Source: Caprimulgus europaeus (taxonomy: Eukaryota > Chordata > Aves > Caprimulgiformes > Caprimulgidae). Taken from it: a DNA stretch of 64,000 nucleotides. The notes beneath the pieces were generated by a model. It was not told where the DNA came from. It searched no databases and saw nothing but the letters and a program-made list of their open reading frames with translations. This document shows, piece after piece, positions 45,131 through 60,100 of the stretch; position 1 is the first letter of the stretch, and each line of letters begins with the position of its first letter. Where the stretch lies: positions 68,533,723-68,597,722 of the forward strand of contig OU015526.1 of NCBI GenBank assembly GCA_907165065.1. The letters run 5' to 3'. The translations under genes were made by a program, and so were the position numbers.

Positions 45131-48100
45131 AGACAAATTGCCCTGAAAGTGTTTCAATTGGGTGACAAAACATATTCCAGCGATAAGCACAAAGTGAAAT
45201 TTCCATGAAAATTTGTTCAAATGCAGCTTCTCTTGCAGAACTCTTAGTGAGGGCTGAGTTGTCAGAGAGGTGTAAATATGTACAAGAGAAATTATCTTAA
45301 TTCATCAGCACATTCAGGGCTAATATAGGTCACTGATAACTTCTGGACTGAGAAAATGACCATAACCAGTTGCAATGTGAATAGAAATTTGGATCCTCTG
45401 CTGTGCTGTGTCAGGGTGGTTGCTGTCCACGAATAGTGGAAGGTCTGAAAAATGCTTTGAGATCCTTAGGAGATGCCATGGGTGTGCACCTTACAGAAAC
45501 ATCTTAATTACTTACTAATGAACACCACAGTAACAGACAGACAAGAGAAGGACAAATTATTATATTCTTATCTGTCCTAGAAATGGATACAAGCTGGGAG
45601 TGGTTTTCAAGTACCTCCCTTCCATTAGTAGTTTTATTTTCAAAGTGAAATAGTTTAAACTTATCTGTTTCTTTCTTATTTATGTTGATGTGTTTATACG
45701 ATTTTACTGTTCTAGGCTATATCCTTTTCTCCCTTGTATCTGTGAATCTCCAAATTACCTGAGAAAAGAATTTAACACTAGCTGGACATTTCAAGATGAT
45801 ACTAATGATGGCATTATTTTCCTGGGTTTGGTTAGGTCGTTCTTTTCAGATCTTGAAAATGGAAGGAAAACAGTTGTGAGCACAACTTAGTTGCATGTTC
45901 TATACATTTTCTTTTTCTTCTTTTGAGTGTTTGCTCATTCAGAGCCCTTGGGTTTGGTTGTGCTCCCCACAATCTTGCCAGCATCACAGATCTTTCCGAG
46001 CTAACTGATGAATCCCTTTTTGGTAGGGATTCTTTTCTATAGCTGTTTGCATTTTGAGCTTTTATGCAGCTTACTGGAGAACCTCACCATTTTTTTTTCC
46101 TTGAAAATATCTATTTAGAAGACAGTTGCTTCAAGTCTTTGTGTTCTATCATTTTTTCAGTTTAGCCACCCTGAAATTACTTTTAATGCAGGTGAGGTTG
46201 AACAAAAAGCTGAGAAGAGTGATTATCCAGAAAGATCCAAACCAGAAAGCTGCTGCAGTGTTACGGGGACAGCCAAGTGGGAATGAAGGGGATGTTGTTG
46301 CCTAGAGCTGAGTTCAGCTTGGAGGGCTTCCCTCCCTGGGTGGAGGAGCCGTGGAGCTAGTGCAGGCTGAGAAGCATCCCTCGCTGCAGCCTACTTCTCA
46401 CCTCACTCTGCTTTTGGGCAGTGCTTGTGAGAGATGGTCCTGACCTGTGTTCCTTCAGTCCATCTTCACAGCCCCTTTTTTCTCTCCATCATTTACTAGA
46501 TGCTTAATCAGAGCTCATCCTTTGTTTTTGTCACTGAAAGGGTGAGTGCCCCATCCTGCTTAGGAGGTGCTGTTCCACGCCAGTGCTGCCCAGTGCTGCC
46601 CAGTGCTCAGGTGGGCAGTCGGTGCCTCCTGTGAGCTAGCTGCTGCTCATGGAGGTTTGTTCTCAGGGCAAAGCCCTTTCTGGTATAAATCTGTGGTTTG
46701 TGCTTTTTTTGGGATCGTTGCAAAGCCGGGATTAATGCATGGAGTGCATTAAAGAGCGCGTATGAAGGTAGTTAATCACCTTGCAGCAGCTGTGGGTTGG
46801 ATGGTGTCCCCGGCTTTGCTTCTGAAGGACACCGAGGCGGCGTGTTAGAAAGGTGCTGTGAATGCCTGATGAGGCTGTGGCACTTTCCAAAGCCCTGCTC
46901 CAAACCAGAGCTGTGCTGGCTTTCTGGGAAAGTGCCATTAGATGGCAGTAAAGGCTTTTGCAAAGGCCGTTGCGGGAAGATTGCTTCAACTCGAATGGTT
47001 TGTCGCTTAGGGATCCTTGTAGGAGACCTTGATCATAAATCCCGCCTGCAATAAGGGGTTCATAATACATCCTACAGAGAACACGTTGCATTGTTCCCCG
47101 AGATACAAAGTTTCATTTTCAATAGAGAAGGCTCTTTTCTTTCCCCTTTTCTATTTCTTTTTCTTTTCACATCTGATATATTCCCACTGTTTAATTTTGT
47201 TTGAAAGAAATGGGCAAGCTAAGCCTTTAATGTGCGCTGACCAAGACATCTCTGTGCTGGTTGCAGGGAAATGCTGGGTTACTACTATGAGGGATTGAAA
47301 ATGAATAAGCCACAATTTTGACAGAATGGATATAGAGGGCTATTCCTTGCTTAAAAATGAGCATTACCCTTGTCAAAAATGTATTCATGCTGATCCACTA
47401 AGACACTGAAAAGCATTTTGCAGAGATCTGCTTTGTTATGGGAGAATAGTTAAGGAGGAAATGGAAACTCGATTTTGCCTTGTTTTGTCATCATGGGTAG
47501 CTATCAGGTAGGAATTTGGATGTAAAAAACAGGTGGGAAGAGAAACAGAAATTCTTTTCTGCCACATGGTGACATTATTTGCTCCCCTGATAATAATGTG
47601 CTGTGGAAAGAATTACTGATGTTCATGAAGGTGAAGAAAAGCAGATTTATACCTGCCACACACCCACACTTCAGCCTGTTCTTATCACCGGCATTACTTT
47701 TAGCACATTCTCTCAGCAACAGTAATGAAAAATAGGTGAAAAACCATCAGTGAGATTTCCTGCTTTCATCTTACAGGGGAATGGTGCTAAAGACAATGTT
47801 ATACATGATTTGCTTGAAAACAGCCTTTCTAAAAGCGTTGGTTATTATTTGGGATTTGGGAGCTGCAGTGCAGGAGGAAATTTGGGATTCTTTCAGCTGG
47901 CTCTGTGAGATGCTGTTGGTGAAGTTGGTGAGGGAATATCTGCAAAGGCAGTCACCATTTGAGTCCTATTAATGGACAACCAGGATGACAGAAAGCAAGA
48001 AAAGCCTTGGCTTGCACAGCCACCTGGGAACGTTCTTCGTTACTAGTGTGTGCTGCCTTAGGTCTGAAATACGAAGATGGGGATCTATCAGAACAGGCTG

Positions 48101-51100
48101 TTTCATGGTGTTCCTCACACCTTCTGCTCTTAATCAGCCCAGAAATGCCAAGTGGCTGGCATTGTGAAGTCTGCTGGTGGCTGTGCTCTAGTCCAGTGCA
48201 AGCCAGCAACGCTTTTCTGGTAGGGTTTGGGTAAGAGAAAAGATGGGGGGTTGTTGGAGAAAATGGATTTGTGATGTGGAAGTGTTCTCCCCTACACTGG
48301 GAGCTTAGGACATACTCTGTGACTTACTGGCCTGCTGTCTTTTAGCACTGAGTGAAAGCTGAGTGTCTGCAAACAGCTTCAGGAGTGACTATTGCTCCTC
48401 TAACACGTTCTTGTGACTCTTCAGGTTCTGCCTGAGATGAGCTTCTGAGAAGCTGTGGTAAGATCTTCTCAATTGTCTCTGACATTTGTGGGCATCCTCA
48501 GACCCAACATGGCATGGAGCTGCAAGTGGCCTCAGGTGCAGCTCCACAGGACAACCATTTGACCATGGACCAAGACCAAAATTATCTTCCTGGTGGCACT
48601 GACTTGGTAGAAGTGCTTCCTTGGACTGGAGTAGGGACATTGCTTTTCCCACTGGAAACTGGATGGTGATTTCAACAGTATCAAGATTTTACCCACCAGG
48701 TATTGTCAGTTGCATTTTTTTTCAGTTAGCTGTAAACCAACTGTATTCAAAACCTCACTGTGAAGGCCTCTAGTTGTCTCGTCACTCAGACTGCTCTGGA
48801 TTAGTGCAAACCCCTTGATTTCAGCTAGGCTGAAAATATAACTGCGTTGCAGGGATTTTGACTGTTTTGAAGGCTGGAGTTTATAAGTAGGAACGTTGAA
48901 GCTGGGATAATTTTATTTCCCTTTGTCCCCTTTGTGCAAGTACTTGCTTTTCCCTACCTTACAGTTGTACATGTATTCTGAGTCTCTCCAGGTTTCTGTA
49001 ACCCTTGGTGGTTTCCTTTCTGTGAAGAGTTGTGTGGATGAGAAATGTATGGAGCGAGACCCCCTCCATCATCTTTTCTTATCAAGAATTTACCAAGGCT
49101 TGCTCAAAATGCAGACATTTTATGATGAAGTATTACTAAGAAAAGGTTCGAGGGAGATTTATGTGTGAGCAATCCTTACTTTATTGGTGTACCTTTCCTG
49201 AATGTCTTTTCAAGATCCAGTGCCATTTTTGAAGCTGACTTTGGCTCTGGGGTAGGAACTATCTTATGGCCCAGAGAGGTTCTAGTTATCTGGTTTTGAA
49301 ATTCTGTGTGTATCTTAGGATTTCTGCTGTATTGTAACAGCACATGTTCAGAATCTAGGGCTGAGTCCTATCCTCAGCTGCTCCCAAACAACACTGTATT
49401 TTGAAGATCTGGATATATCTTAATTTGCCTTTAGAATGTAAGCTTGGGAGCCTTGGACTTGACTTTGTACTGTCATATTCACAATTAAAAAGAGAGAGAA
49501 ATTAAACTTTATATCCTCTTTTCTTTTTTCTTCTCCCATCCTGCCCCTCTTTAGCCTTTCTGTGATGCTAATGCAGGGCCAAGGTGGTCCCTCAAGGCCA
49601 CTCTGTTACACTGACCCAAGGGCAGGTTCCTCTTGGAGATTTCCCTGCAGGAATTTTTGTAGGTTTCTTTTGTCTGGCACCTCCCTCCTGAGGGACAGCA
49701 AGTCATGTGTTTGGGTGGATGGGTAGGAGCAGGGCTGGCAGCTGGGGTGCCTGAGGATGGTGGTGCTGCCGGAAGTGGTCTCACACTGTAGTCTGGGAAT
49801 CGGGGTCCCAGCTCCCTGGGAGCTCAGGGCTGGCTCAGCCTTTCCTGCAGCCTCGTGTAAGAACAGAAGCCTGAAGTAATGTGTCAACCTCAAAGAGTCC
49901 TTCAGACTTCACCTTCTTTTCCCTCTGTTCCTAGCATGTCTTTTACCCCTTCCTATAATTGGAGATGCTGTACTCTGTGGATAACACCTACCCACTCTGC
50001 CTGCAGGCCAATAGGTATTGTGTAACCTCACTTTCCTGCTACCTGCCTTTATGATTGACAGAAGCTTTCACAATTTTTTTTTTTTGAGCTTGACATGCAA
50101 TTTGTCCCCAAACCATTTGTGATATTCTGGAAAATAATTTCCCTTCTTTTTAGAGACTTCAAAAATCTTTTGATGTGCTGGAGTTGAGAGGGAAGAAAGG
50201 AATGCAAGAATGCTCCTTTTCAGAAGCCCGTGGTCAGGTCTTTGACCTTGTAGCAGAAGGTGGTTGGGAAGGAATACATCATGAAAAATTCAGTTAGTGA
50301 TATTTCAGGGTGCTCTTCACATGAGTGAAAGTGAGCTGGGTACAGCTTCTGTGATGAGCTAGTGATCCCCAAAGTATAAGCCGTAGAGCATTATCGGTTG
50401 CCCAAGATTTGCAGCATTCTTGCATATTGGTGTCTTTCTTGATCCCTGTTTCACTGATTTCATACTTAGGTATGCAATTTCAGTGCTGTTATTCAGTAAA
50501 TTGTACACCCAGAGAACACAAAGCACTTCACAGCCCTCTGACTGCCAAGGAAAAAACCTTCACGGTCCCATTTGACTCAGCTATGTTTTAGTTTTCACAA
50601 TACTTTATACCATTGGTGGGTTTTTTGTATCCAGGGAGACTGAGGAATATAGAAAATATGAGTTTCATGGGATGGCAAGCTTCTCCACAAACATACAGGT
50701 GTCCTAATTTTGTTAGAAGTCAAATATCTGAGATAGATTAGAAAAGTATTTTGCAATTTGAAATTTAATTGGATTTGTGCTCAGAAGAGAAATCCAAGTG
50801 AATGAAAGAGATCTCAGGATGTTCTTTTTCAAGCTCAAAAAATAATTGTTTTGATGAAATGCAAATCCTTGAATATTAACATTTTTTTCTTGGTGAATAT
50901 TTGCTGTAGCTCTCCTCAGAACTGAGACGAATCCTGTGAACCCTTTCGGTCCTTTCAGCACTTACAGTTACCTTTAATCCCACTTAGGGGTCTCAACCTA
51001 ATTAGTGCTTAGTGAAATTCAGTGAATTTGGCTGTATTTACTAAATGTATTTGCAACTACTGAGGAATGGCAACGTTACCATCGGTATATATACCTCTGT

Positions 51101-54100
51101 CTGCCTACCCTTGGGCATGTTGCTAGGTTTTCTCCCTGGTCCTAGGTGGTACTGATCTGTCAAAATGGAGCTGCAGGAAGTAATTCATTGAATCTGCAGT
51201 GATAAATGAGTCATTTGGTTCCCACCCTGGACAACTGTTTCATCTTTGGTTATACAAAACATAAGGAAAACACTGAAGTTCTCTTGAAATGAGGCTTGTA
51301 TGTTGTTTTCTGCTAGCAGTGGGTAAGCTCATCTCTGGGAGCCTGAGTCCTGAAAATTCACACTGAGGCTGCTTGGACCATGGTTTGGGGGCAGCGTCAG
51401 CAGACAAAATCCTCCCTTCTGCTTTGCCTCTTCTGTTGTGTGGCAGAGCTGCTTTTGCAGAGGGAACTGGATTCAGGAAAAATATAAATGCCACTTTTGA
51501 GTGTATCATCAGGTAGAGAGGGAATGAAGACAGGGCAGACAGAGACTGGAAGATTTCAGCTGTTTAGAAACTGCAACTTCTGAATGTCCAAGGCCAGACA
51601 GATGCAGGCTCCTTTTCCAGGTCCTACCCACTAGAGGCTCTCTCTTGCAGGCCATCCAATTTTCTGTCCTCTGTTCTGCAAAGTTTGTAGGCATTTTCTT
51701 GGCATCTCAGTAATCCCAGTGATGACAACTCCCTGCACCACGCAGAATCAAGTCTTGAACCTCTGGGTACAGGCTTGTAGTGTGTCCTCGGGCAAAGCTA
51801 AAGCGTACAGCTGTGGCGCAGAGATATGCACAAGAAACAACATAATTATTTACACTGTAAATGCTTGTCTCCCTTTGTGTTATTTCCAGTATTCCCAACA
51901 TACCTTGCTGATTCCCCTTGTAATACAGAACATAACATGGCAGTTATAGCGAACTCCTTCCATGAATGGCACATAGTTTCACTGAAGTATTTCTTTTTCT
52001 TGCCTTCATCTAAAACCTAAAACCAAGCAAACAATGTTTCTGTGACACAGTAAGAGGGCTGGTATGCGAGAATTTGTCTCTAGAGACCGCAGTGCATTCT
52101 CAGCTATCAGCCTGAGGCATTTTGTGCTCTGTGGAAGCTATTTTTGCAATGCATCTCCTGTCCATTCCTTGGCTTTTATGTTGTTGTAGGGCCTGATCCT
52201 GCAAACAGTGATGTGGGAGGTGGATTAGCTCATGAACGGGCTCATGACTGAGCTTGGAGTGGAAGTTCCACACCTAATCACACATGCATCTATAGCTGCT
52301 GGATTGGGTCTCTCCCCCTTCTCCCCCCTGAATAAAATATTCAGTCTTCATAAATTGCCACAGTGAGGTAAACCTCCCGACTTGCACATTTCTAACACAG
52401 ACCTGTAACAAAACCTGTGTTTTTTCCCCTAAAGGTTTGCATTGGCTAGGATGGAAACCTCCTCACAGCTGAAGCAATCTATATTTTAAACATTTTCCCT
52501 TCATGTGCCTCCCAGTTAGAATGTCATCTAAAGTACAGCTGGAAAATCTCTTCTAGAAAGAATAATTCTTTTTCCTTTCTACTTTCTGGCTATTTCCATA
52601 TGTTTTGCCTCAGATCCACCTGTCCTCAGGCCCAGACAATGCTCCTGTAATTTATGGATGCCCTTTGCCTGTGTCAGCTGCACTGGAGTCTGCAGAGCTT
52701 CCCCTGCCTCCAGAAATGTTCAGAAATGTTTGATGGTATCCTCATACACAAACAGCACTGCGATTCCTGCCTGCAGAGGGAAAGGGATGGGAACAGTGAT
52801 GGAGCTCTGTAGACAGGGTGATTAAAAGCACATTGGGATGGGAAGAGAGGATTGACAGGGAGATAATGAGAAACAAGCCTGCAACCTTGGAGTTCTTAAT
52901 TTTACACTTGATTTCTTCTCTTAGTGTCTATGTCATGTTTTATTTTTGCCATAGCCATTTCATACACGTGAAAACAGAGGCATCAATAAAATGGGCAGGA
53001 AGCTTCTCCATGCTAGGGCTGGACATAGGAACCCCCAGACCTGTCTGCTGTCTTCTTCCCTCAAAGTCTGCAGCCCCACAAGTGGAAGGGAATGGCAACT
53101 GAACGGCGAAGTTAATGTCACTCGATTGTATGTCCCTGTTTCTCCAGGGCTGCATACCACACTGCCATAGCCACCCCAGGGCCAGCAGGTCACATTGGGC
53201 TCACAGGGCTCACAGGCTCTGTTCCATTTAATTACTAAAGGACTGGTAGGAACTTGCAGGCTTTTCCTGGGACTCTACTTCTGTTCCACCCCATAGTTTC
53301 CGTCTGTGTGTGTGATAACTTCTGTGCTACCCTGCAAAACCTGGTGTCAGGTGAGTGTGTGTTGGTGACAGCCTGGCTGCAGACTAGCCAGAAGACTTAT
53401 TTTTTGTACAAGAAGGTCAGGATGTGATCTAAGGAGAAGAAAGACATGTGATGGGACTCATGAATTTTCCTTCTCCTGGGAGCACATAAAACTATGGTTG
53501 ATCTTAGCAGGCACTGCAGGGAATGAAGTAATCAAAAGTATGACTGCAAGGTAGTGTAGACAGGCTCTGGGCTGTCTGTAAGCTGAATACTAGCCTGGGT
53601 GCTGCTAGCTACGCGGCCACAGCAGTGTAGAGCTCACACAGCTGAAGTGTTTATCCAGCTTGTCAGGAGTTTTTTTGCAGCTGTGCTAAGCTTGGTGGTG
53701 CTGCAGCACCACGGGAAGCTCTTCAGTCCCAGACAAGTATGTCCCCTCAATGCTCTTCCAGCTCCAAGCATCACCGTGGCACACCCACCATGGGTAAGGT
53801 GTGGGATGTAATATGCCATGATGATATTACTGGTGTATCTTCAGCATCTCTAAAATGAAATTTAAAATTCAAGCATTTTTATTGCTACCCCTTCAGTAAA
53901 TTGACCTACTAGGTAGCTAGTACAGAGGCCAGGCAGAAGCTGGCATTTGGGACCACCTCTACCAGCTCTCAGAAGAGTTTTGCCTCATGCCTGCAGAGCA
54001 GGAGCTCAGGAGTTTGACCGGTGAGGAGGGTCCACTTCCAGTACAATAGGAAGATAATCAATCATGCTACTAGCTTTTGTCTTGGCAAAGGTATTTAGCT

Positions 54101-57100
54101 ATCAGCCAGCTGGTTAGCTGCCTCAAGGCCACCTGCTTGACTGAAAAATAGGGAATCGGTTTCTTTCCCTTGCAAAGGGAAGTAGGGAATATTGACTTGT
54201 GTGATAATTTTAGGTGGATGATTAAATTTGGCCTCTTAGGCCCCAGCTGAAAATTCAATTCAGATGACTAGTTTTCTTTTCAAATGCTGCTGAGCAATCT
54301 TGTGTTCTGCCACCACTAATGTTCCTGATGTTGATTGTCCTTTCACTTTAACAAAGCCTAGAAAAGCCCAGGCTGCTTTCTATTTCCCATGGCTTTGGGC
54401 TATGAAAGCATAATGAGAAGACAGCTTTTGGCTTAAGTTAAGGATACAGAATCTAACCTGAGACAGACTGACTGTCTACCCCCATAAAGTCACATACTGA
54501 CATTGTAGTGAGTGTGATGAACAGTCAGGTCAGAAGGATCATAACTTTTCTACTGACTTAGGTTGTTTTCAAATATTCCAGTTAAAGATGCACAGATCTT
54601 GGACACATATTTCCCAGGGGAGGGGGTTTGGAAAAAATACAAACCAAGCTGGCATGAACTTAGTGCTGGAACAACCCACATGAATGATAGGACTGTAGGT
54701 TAAAACCCTCTGTAAATAGGTGTGAGTGAGGTAGGAAAAACAAGGGTGAGAAGGGGAAAAAGCAGAAGAGTGTTTTACTCTGTGGTGTGCTCCCATGGAT
54801 ATACATAGTCCAGATATCAATGTGAGAGCAATGCTCCTGAAATACAAAAGAAGTGAATGCTGATGGAGGCAGATGATTGCCTCAAAGCTAGTTTTGCTGT
54901 GTGACATATGCTTTCCTCATTGCTCAATGCTGCTGCTTAGACTAATAATACATGTGTTTGATACCCAGAGGAAAATCAAATTGCAACTTTAATGGGTAGT
55001 TCTATTATGTGTATTATTTACAGTGCAAGCCTGTTTTCAGTAGGATCACCAGACTGCTGCCTTAACTAATGTAAGTAAATCATTAGTGGAGAGTGTGTAG
55101 ATTGGCTGCACCAGATCTTATCTTTTTAAGAAATCTGTTCTTTCAAAAAAACCCCATAGGGATTCACTTAGGAAGGCTTCGCTATTGCAAGCACAACTTA
55201 TTTCCCTCGGTTAATGAATGCAGGCACTCAGAAAGGGCTTTCGGGTGACAGATTGGAAGAAGAGTGCTCGTATCATAAAGGGATCCTGAACAGTAGTAAA
55301 GGCTTCTGAAGAAAGGAGTACATAAAGGGCAGTGTGGAGTGCGTTACCCAAAAAGTAGCATTAGAAAGTGAGCTTCTGATTGCTGAAGATACACTGCTGG
55401 ATGGTTTTAATGGAGCTAGAATACAGCTGAGTTTGGGTTTAACAGATAAAGCGGATATAGATAATAGGATTAGGAAATAAGAGAAAGATAAATTCATACG
55501 CTGTAAAGCAAAGGCCTTTGCCCTTAGCAATGCTTTCTTGTTCTGAAAGCAAGAAGTAGATGACATTTCAAATATTGTCTCAAAAGAAGGCTAGGGCTGC
55601 GCATTATCTTTAAGCTGAGCAAGGGTGGGGAGGAGGCAATCTGCATAGCCTTGCAAAAGTCCTATTTATTGCCTTTAAATAGGCACATTTGAAAGTACTT
55701 TTCTGCAGCAAGGCACGGTGTGATTACAGTAAAGGTAGGTATAACGTAGATTTAATTCTGCCAGCCATAACCTCTCTAATGAAATTGTGCAGAGCAGGCT
55801 TTAGTATGCAGTGTGCAACTGGAGGATAAACCCTGCAGCAACCTTGTACAAATGCTCCAGTTGCTAGGTGGTGCCACTGCATCTTCATTAGCATTCTTAT
55901 CTAATGACAGCCAATACCCGTAGCAATCACTTTGCTTCTATCAGACCAGCATTTTGCATTGGCATAAACTGTACAAGGAATAGGAAGATATAGACTGCTT
56001 CACCATATCTCTAATGAAAGATGAAAACACTTAATTTCCCTCTTCCAGCCTTTGAACTTAGCTGAAAATAAATCTATGTCTGAAAGAAAAAAATGCACAA
56101 GTGAATAAAACTAATTGTGGGTTATAGTGAACAGGACAGATTATAATAATACATTACACTAGATGCCTTTTATGTTACTGGTGGTGCCAGAAAGTTGCAC
56201 TTAGTATTTTTCCTGATGCATCACATGATATATCACAATTATCTGACATGCAATGTAAGACTTTAGTCATTAGGAGTGAAAACTAATGGATAATAACATA
56301 CAAGAGGAGACAGCTGAGTTGTTACCAATTTGTGTAGAAGATATTGCAGCTGCAATAAATACTCTGATAGGAGTATTTATGACTACTTGTTACAGAATGT
56401 GAGCTTGCTGTAAATGCAAATGCAGTTTGTGAGATTTGTAGGTGGTCAGCCAGCCCTCTTCTGTGTAATACTGGAGAACAGTCATCAGGGGGAGGCATGA
56501 TTATCATGTTTTTGTAGTACACAAGCACATAACAGAAATGAGCAGAAATCTGGTCATATAGTCTGACAGAGCAGTTTTATTTCCCAGGGAAATAACTAAG
56601 CCATTGTTATAGGAACAAATAATAAACCACAAACAGCCAAAGCAATACAGTGCTATGACTGTACCGTGGAGCTGAAATGCAAGCCTGGCCTGCTCAGTAC
56701 TGGCACACAAACTTTAACCACTTCCAGCCCAATTCCAGTTTACATTGTCAAGATGACACCTGTGTGTGGTTAGAAATACTTTTCTGACTGATTCAGCCTT
56801 GGACTGAACCTCTGCTTTGGTGCTGTTACTCTGTTTTTCCCCTGTCAGTGTTTGGAGCCAGTGAGTGGCCCTGTGCCACCAGCTGATGCTGAATGACAGC
56901 AGCTCCTCACACCCCTTCAGAAAGGCACCGTATAATTTACAGCGTTTGGGTAGAATGGGGAGATTTGGTAAACCACTTTCCTGGGATTCCCTGAATCATA
57001 TGTAGGATTTTCAGCTCGGCCTCAAAGATCCAACTCTCCTAATGAAAGTGATGAGATGATAGGGATGGGGATGGTGCTTTTAATTTGGGAGATTACTTGA

Positions 57101-60100
57101 TTAGTTGAAAGTATGCAGAGAGGCTGCGGCAGGAGAGCCTGCTTTTCTAAGCTAAGGGCACAAGAATGTGTTTGCAGTTGCTAAAGTTGCCAGGTTATGA
57201 TTTCTACATGTAGTTTTCCCCTGATTGCTCTTTTAGCATTTATTTCTTAACTTTTGACAGTTTTTGTATAAGGGCCAGTTGATTTACTCTCTTTTTCCCC
57301 CTCCTTTTCTTTCTTCAGATGCATAAAGAAATGAGAAACATTTTCATCTTTTACTTGTGGTGAGTGTTTCCGCCCAGCTCAAATTGTAACCAAGCCTGGC
57401 ACTGGGGCTTATGAGGACTGCAAGAGAAAGCAAAATCAAAGTGTCTTGAATCTTTTCATAAGGGCTGGCCACACCAGGAACCATGAGGATGGGCAGTCCT
57501 TGGTAGACACACACTTTCTGGCAGTGGGCATGGGAGAAGACAAGGCATGGCCCTTTCTGCCTTGGGTGAGACAGTTGTACATTGCCATCAGATACAGCTG
57601 CAGAGATGGGAGACAACTGTCCCTGCAGACACAGCAGAGCTTAGAAAATGAAGATTACGGAAACCTGAATCTATTAGGGATACTTACTATTTCCTGATTG
57701 AAGTTCCTCTAAAAGAAACTCAAGCAGATAAACAAGCCAACAACCCACCAGACAAGAATAATACACTCATGTGTACTCACTTCACATATATCATTAACAA
57801 CTTTAAAGAGAATCGACTGAGTTTCCTTGCAGCAAAATAATGTATTGTCTGGGGCTTGGTGAACTGAAGTTCCTGTAACAGGATTGGATAGTAACAAATT
57901 TTGGTGAGTAGGGCATTCTTTGTTTTTGGGGTAGTTTTTAAAACAAATGGCTTTTGCTTAATATTTTAGGTAAGAAAGTATTATTTTGGGATTTGTGACC
58001 AGCAGCCAGTTGTATTTCATTTTTATGGTCATATGTGCTGGGAGCACGGCACAAGTGTTTTCTCTCTGCTGCCCAATAGATGTTGCTGGGGCAAGGATGG
58101 TGGATGCTGCAGTGCCCAGATCTGGGGAAGACCGCTTGATTCAAATCTTGAGATTGTCATGATGAGACAGGATTAATTCTCTGCCCTCTTCTCATTACAA
58201 TGTGGCACTAGCATGAATCTGTTTCATACCATGAGGTGCTCCTGTTGCAGTTTGTGTCATGGGCTCCAGAACCAGCAAGAAGAGCAAAAGGAAGACAAAA
58301 TAGTGACAAATGTTGCAAGGAGCCAACCAGTCCTTATGACTGATATAATAAAGTGAAGAAAAAAAGGGCCTGCTTCAATGTGGGAAGTTTGTATAAAGCA
58401 TGCAAATGATACATTAACCTAATTAGTATGGTAAGAGATGTGTCTAAGATGGTAGACTGCAAATGTAAAGACCCTGATGAGGCTGACTGCTGGGGGATCC
58501 TCTGGGAATACCGGGCATTTTTGCTTGTCCGAGGGAAATTCAAAATAATGCCATTGGTTTAACAAAGAGCAGAATAAAGACCAGGATCTTGGTGTGTAGT
58601 AAAGGAACTTTCGGGTACAGGAGAGAAATGGATGTCCTCTGAATATTTTTCAGCATGTCTCCTGTCTCAGCCGAGCTCAGTCATCTCTTGTGGAAGCAAT
58701 GATGAGAGTTTAAGTTTATCCAGACAAGAACTCGGGGTGAAACTCTGAGGATGGAAGAGGAGGGAGATGAGAACCATGTGGATGGAAATGGAAGGAAAAA
58801 ATCTTTGCAGAGAGTCCTCTGAAGCAGCAGTGCTGCATTTGCACAACTTTAGTGGGAACTTCACCAAAGCACTTAGGTACCATGTTCAGGAAACGGCTCA
58901 TGTAAATCCTAGGTATAGACTGAGACAGTGAAGCAAGAGAGGGCAGCTTAATCTAGGTGGAGGATAATCCCTCTTCTTTTTCTATTTATGCTGACCTGCA
59001 GCTGAGCAATTGTCCATCAGCATGGAGTTTGATTGAGTTGGCATTTTGAACCCCCTTTGTATGCTTTTTTGCTTCAAGAAATATTAAAGTCTAGATAAAA
59101 TTGGAATAGCTGCCTGGTAATGAGGTCATTATATATAAATACTGAATTGGTCACAGGGGATATAATGATTCCTCAGCCCAGGTATGCAGCACATAACTAT
59201 TAACTATTAAGCACAGCCTGCCTTAGAGATATGTTTACAGTACTAACACACATAAACTCCCTTCAGCATAAAGTTCAAGTCACAGAATATGAATGACTGG
59301 GAATATGTTATTTACAGCTTGTGTTAAGAGGTGGAATGAGCTGGGGCTGGTTATTTACTTTTCATGTGGAGTTTTAAAGAATTCTGATTGACTGAAAAGA
59401 CAAAGAACCAAGAGAGGGAGATGGTAAAGGACAAAAAGCCATTATCAACTCGCTGTGTGAAGTCAGCTTCCTTTCAACAGCCACCCCCTTTGCACAGCAT
59501 CAGGTGTGCTGTAGGGAATTAACAGTTAATAACAGTACCACCAGAGATGGATCTGTGGTGAAATGTGATGCAAAGCCCGAGTCCCTTCTGCCTCTGAGCA
59601 ACAGAAACGCTCAGCGCTCGGTGCTTGTGCCTGCACATGGGCTGGGACAGAAGCTGCCCCTCCTGTGATGGGGTTTGGATGTGGAGCTGGGGAACACCCC
59701 TGGCTGCTGTGCTAGGCTGGGAAGATTCCCCAATCTGCTACAAGTTTCTGAAGTTATTTTGTCTCTAGCTCACAAATGGGGAACTTAAGGGAAAGAGAGA
59801 GAGAAAGAAAGACCAAGCCTGTGTGCATCCCTCTCCCTGAGTTCTCACCTATGAGATAAAACTATCAAAACTGCCTCAAGAGAGCATGAGGGCAAGTGCA
59901 TTAAGGATTATGAGGTGTTGACGTAGGAGGATGAGGGAGTATGAATAAATACTGATGACAGATTCATTGCTGCTTGTGTCTATACGGAGAGGACAGGGCT
60001 GATAAAACTAAGGCACCTCTGGACTTGTTACCATGGCTTATGTGCTCTGTCTCTGTTGAAATCACCTGAGTTACAGCTACTATGCAAGTAACAATCCTAG

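Noticed and set aside
19442-58407. Several octamer ATGCAAAT sites
   Set aside because: Four copies in 64 kb on both strands is close to expectation (about two).
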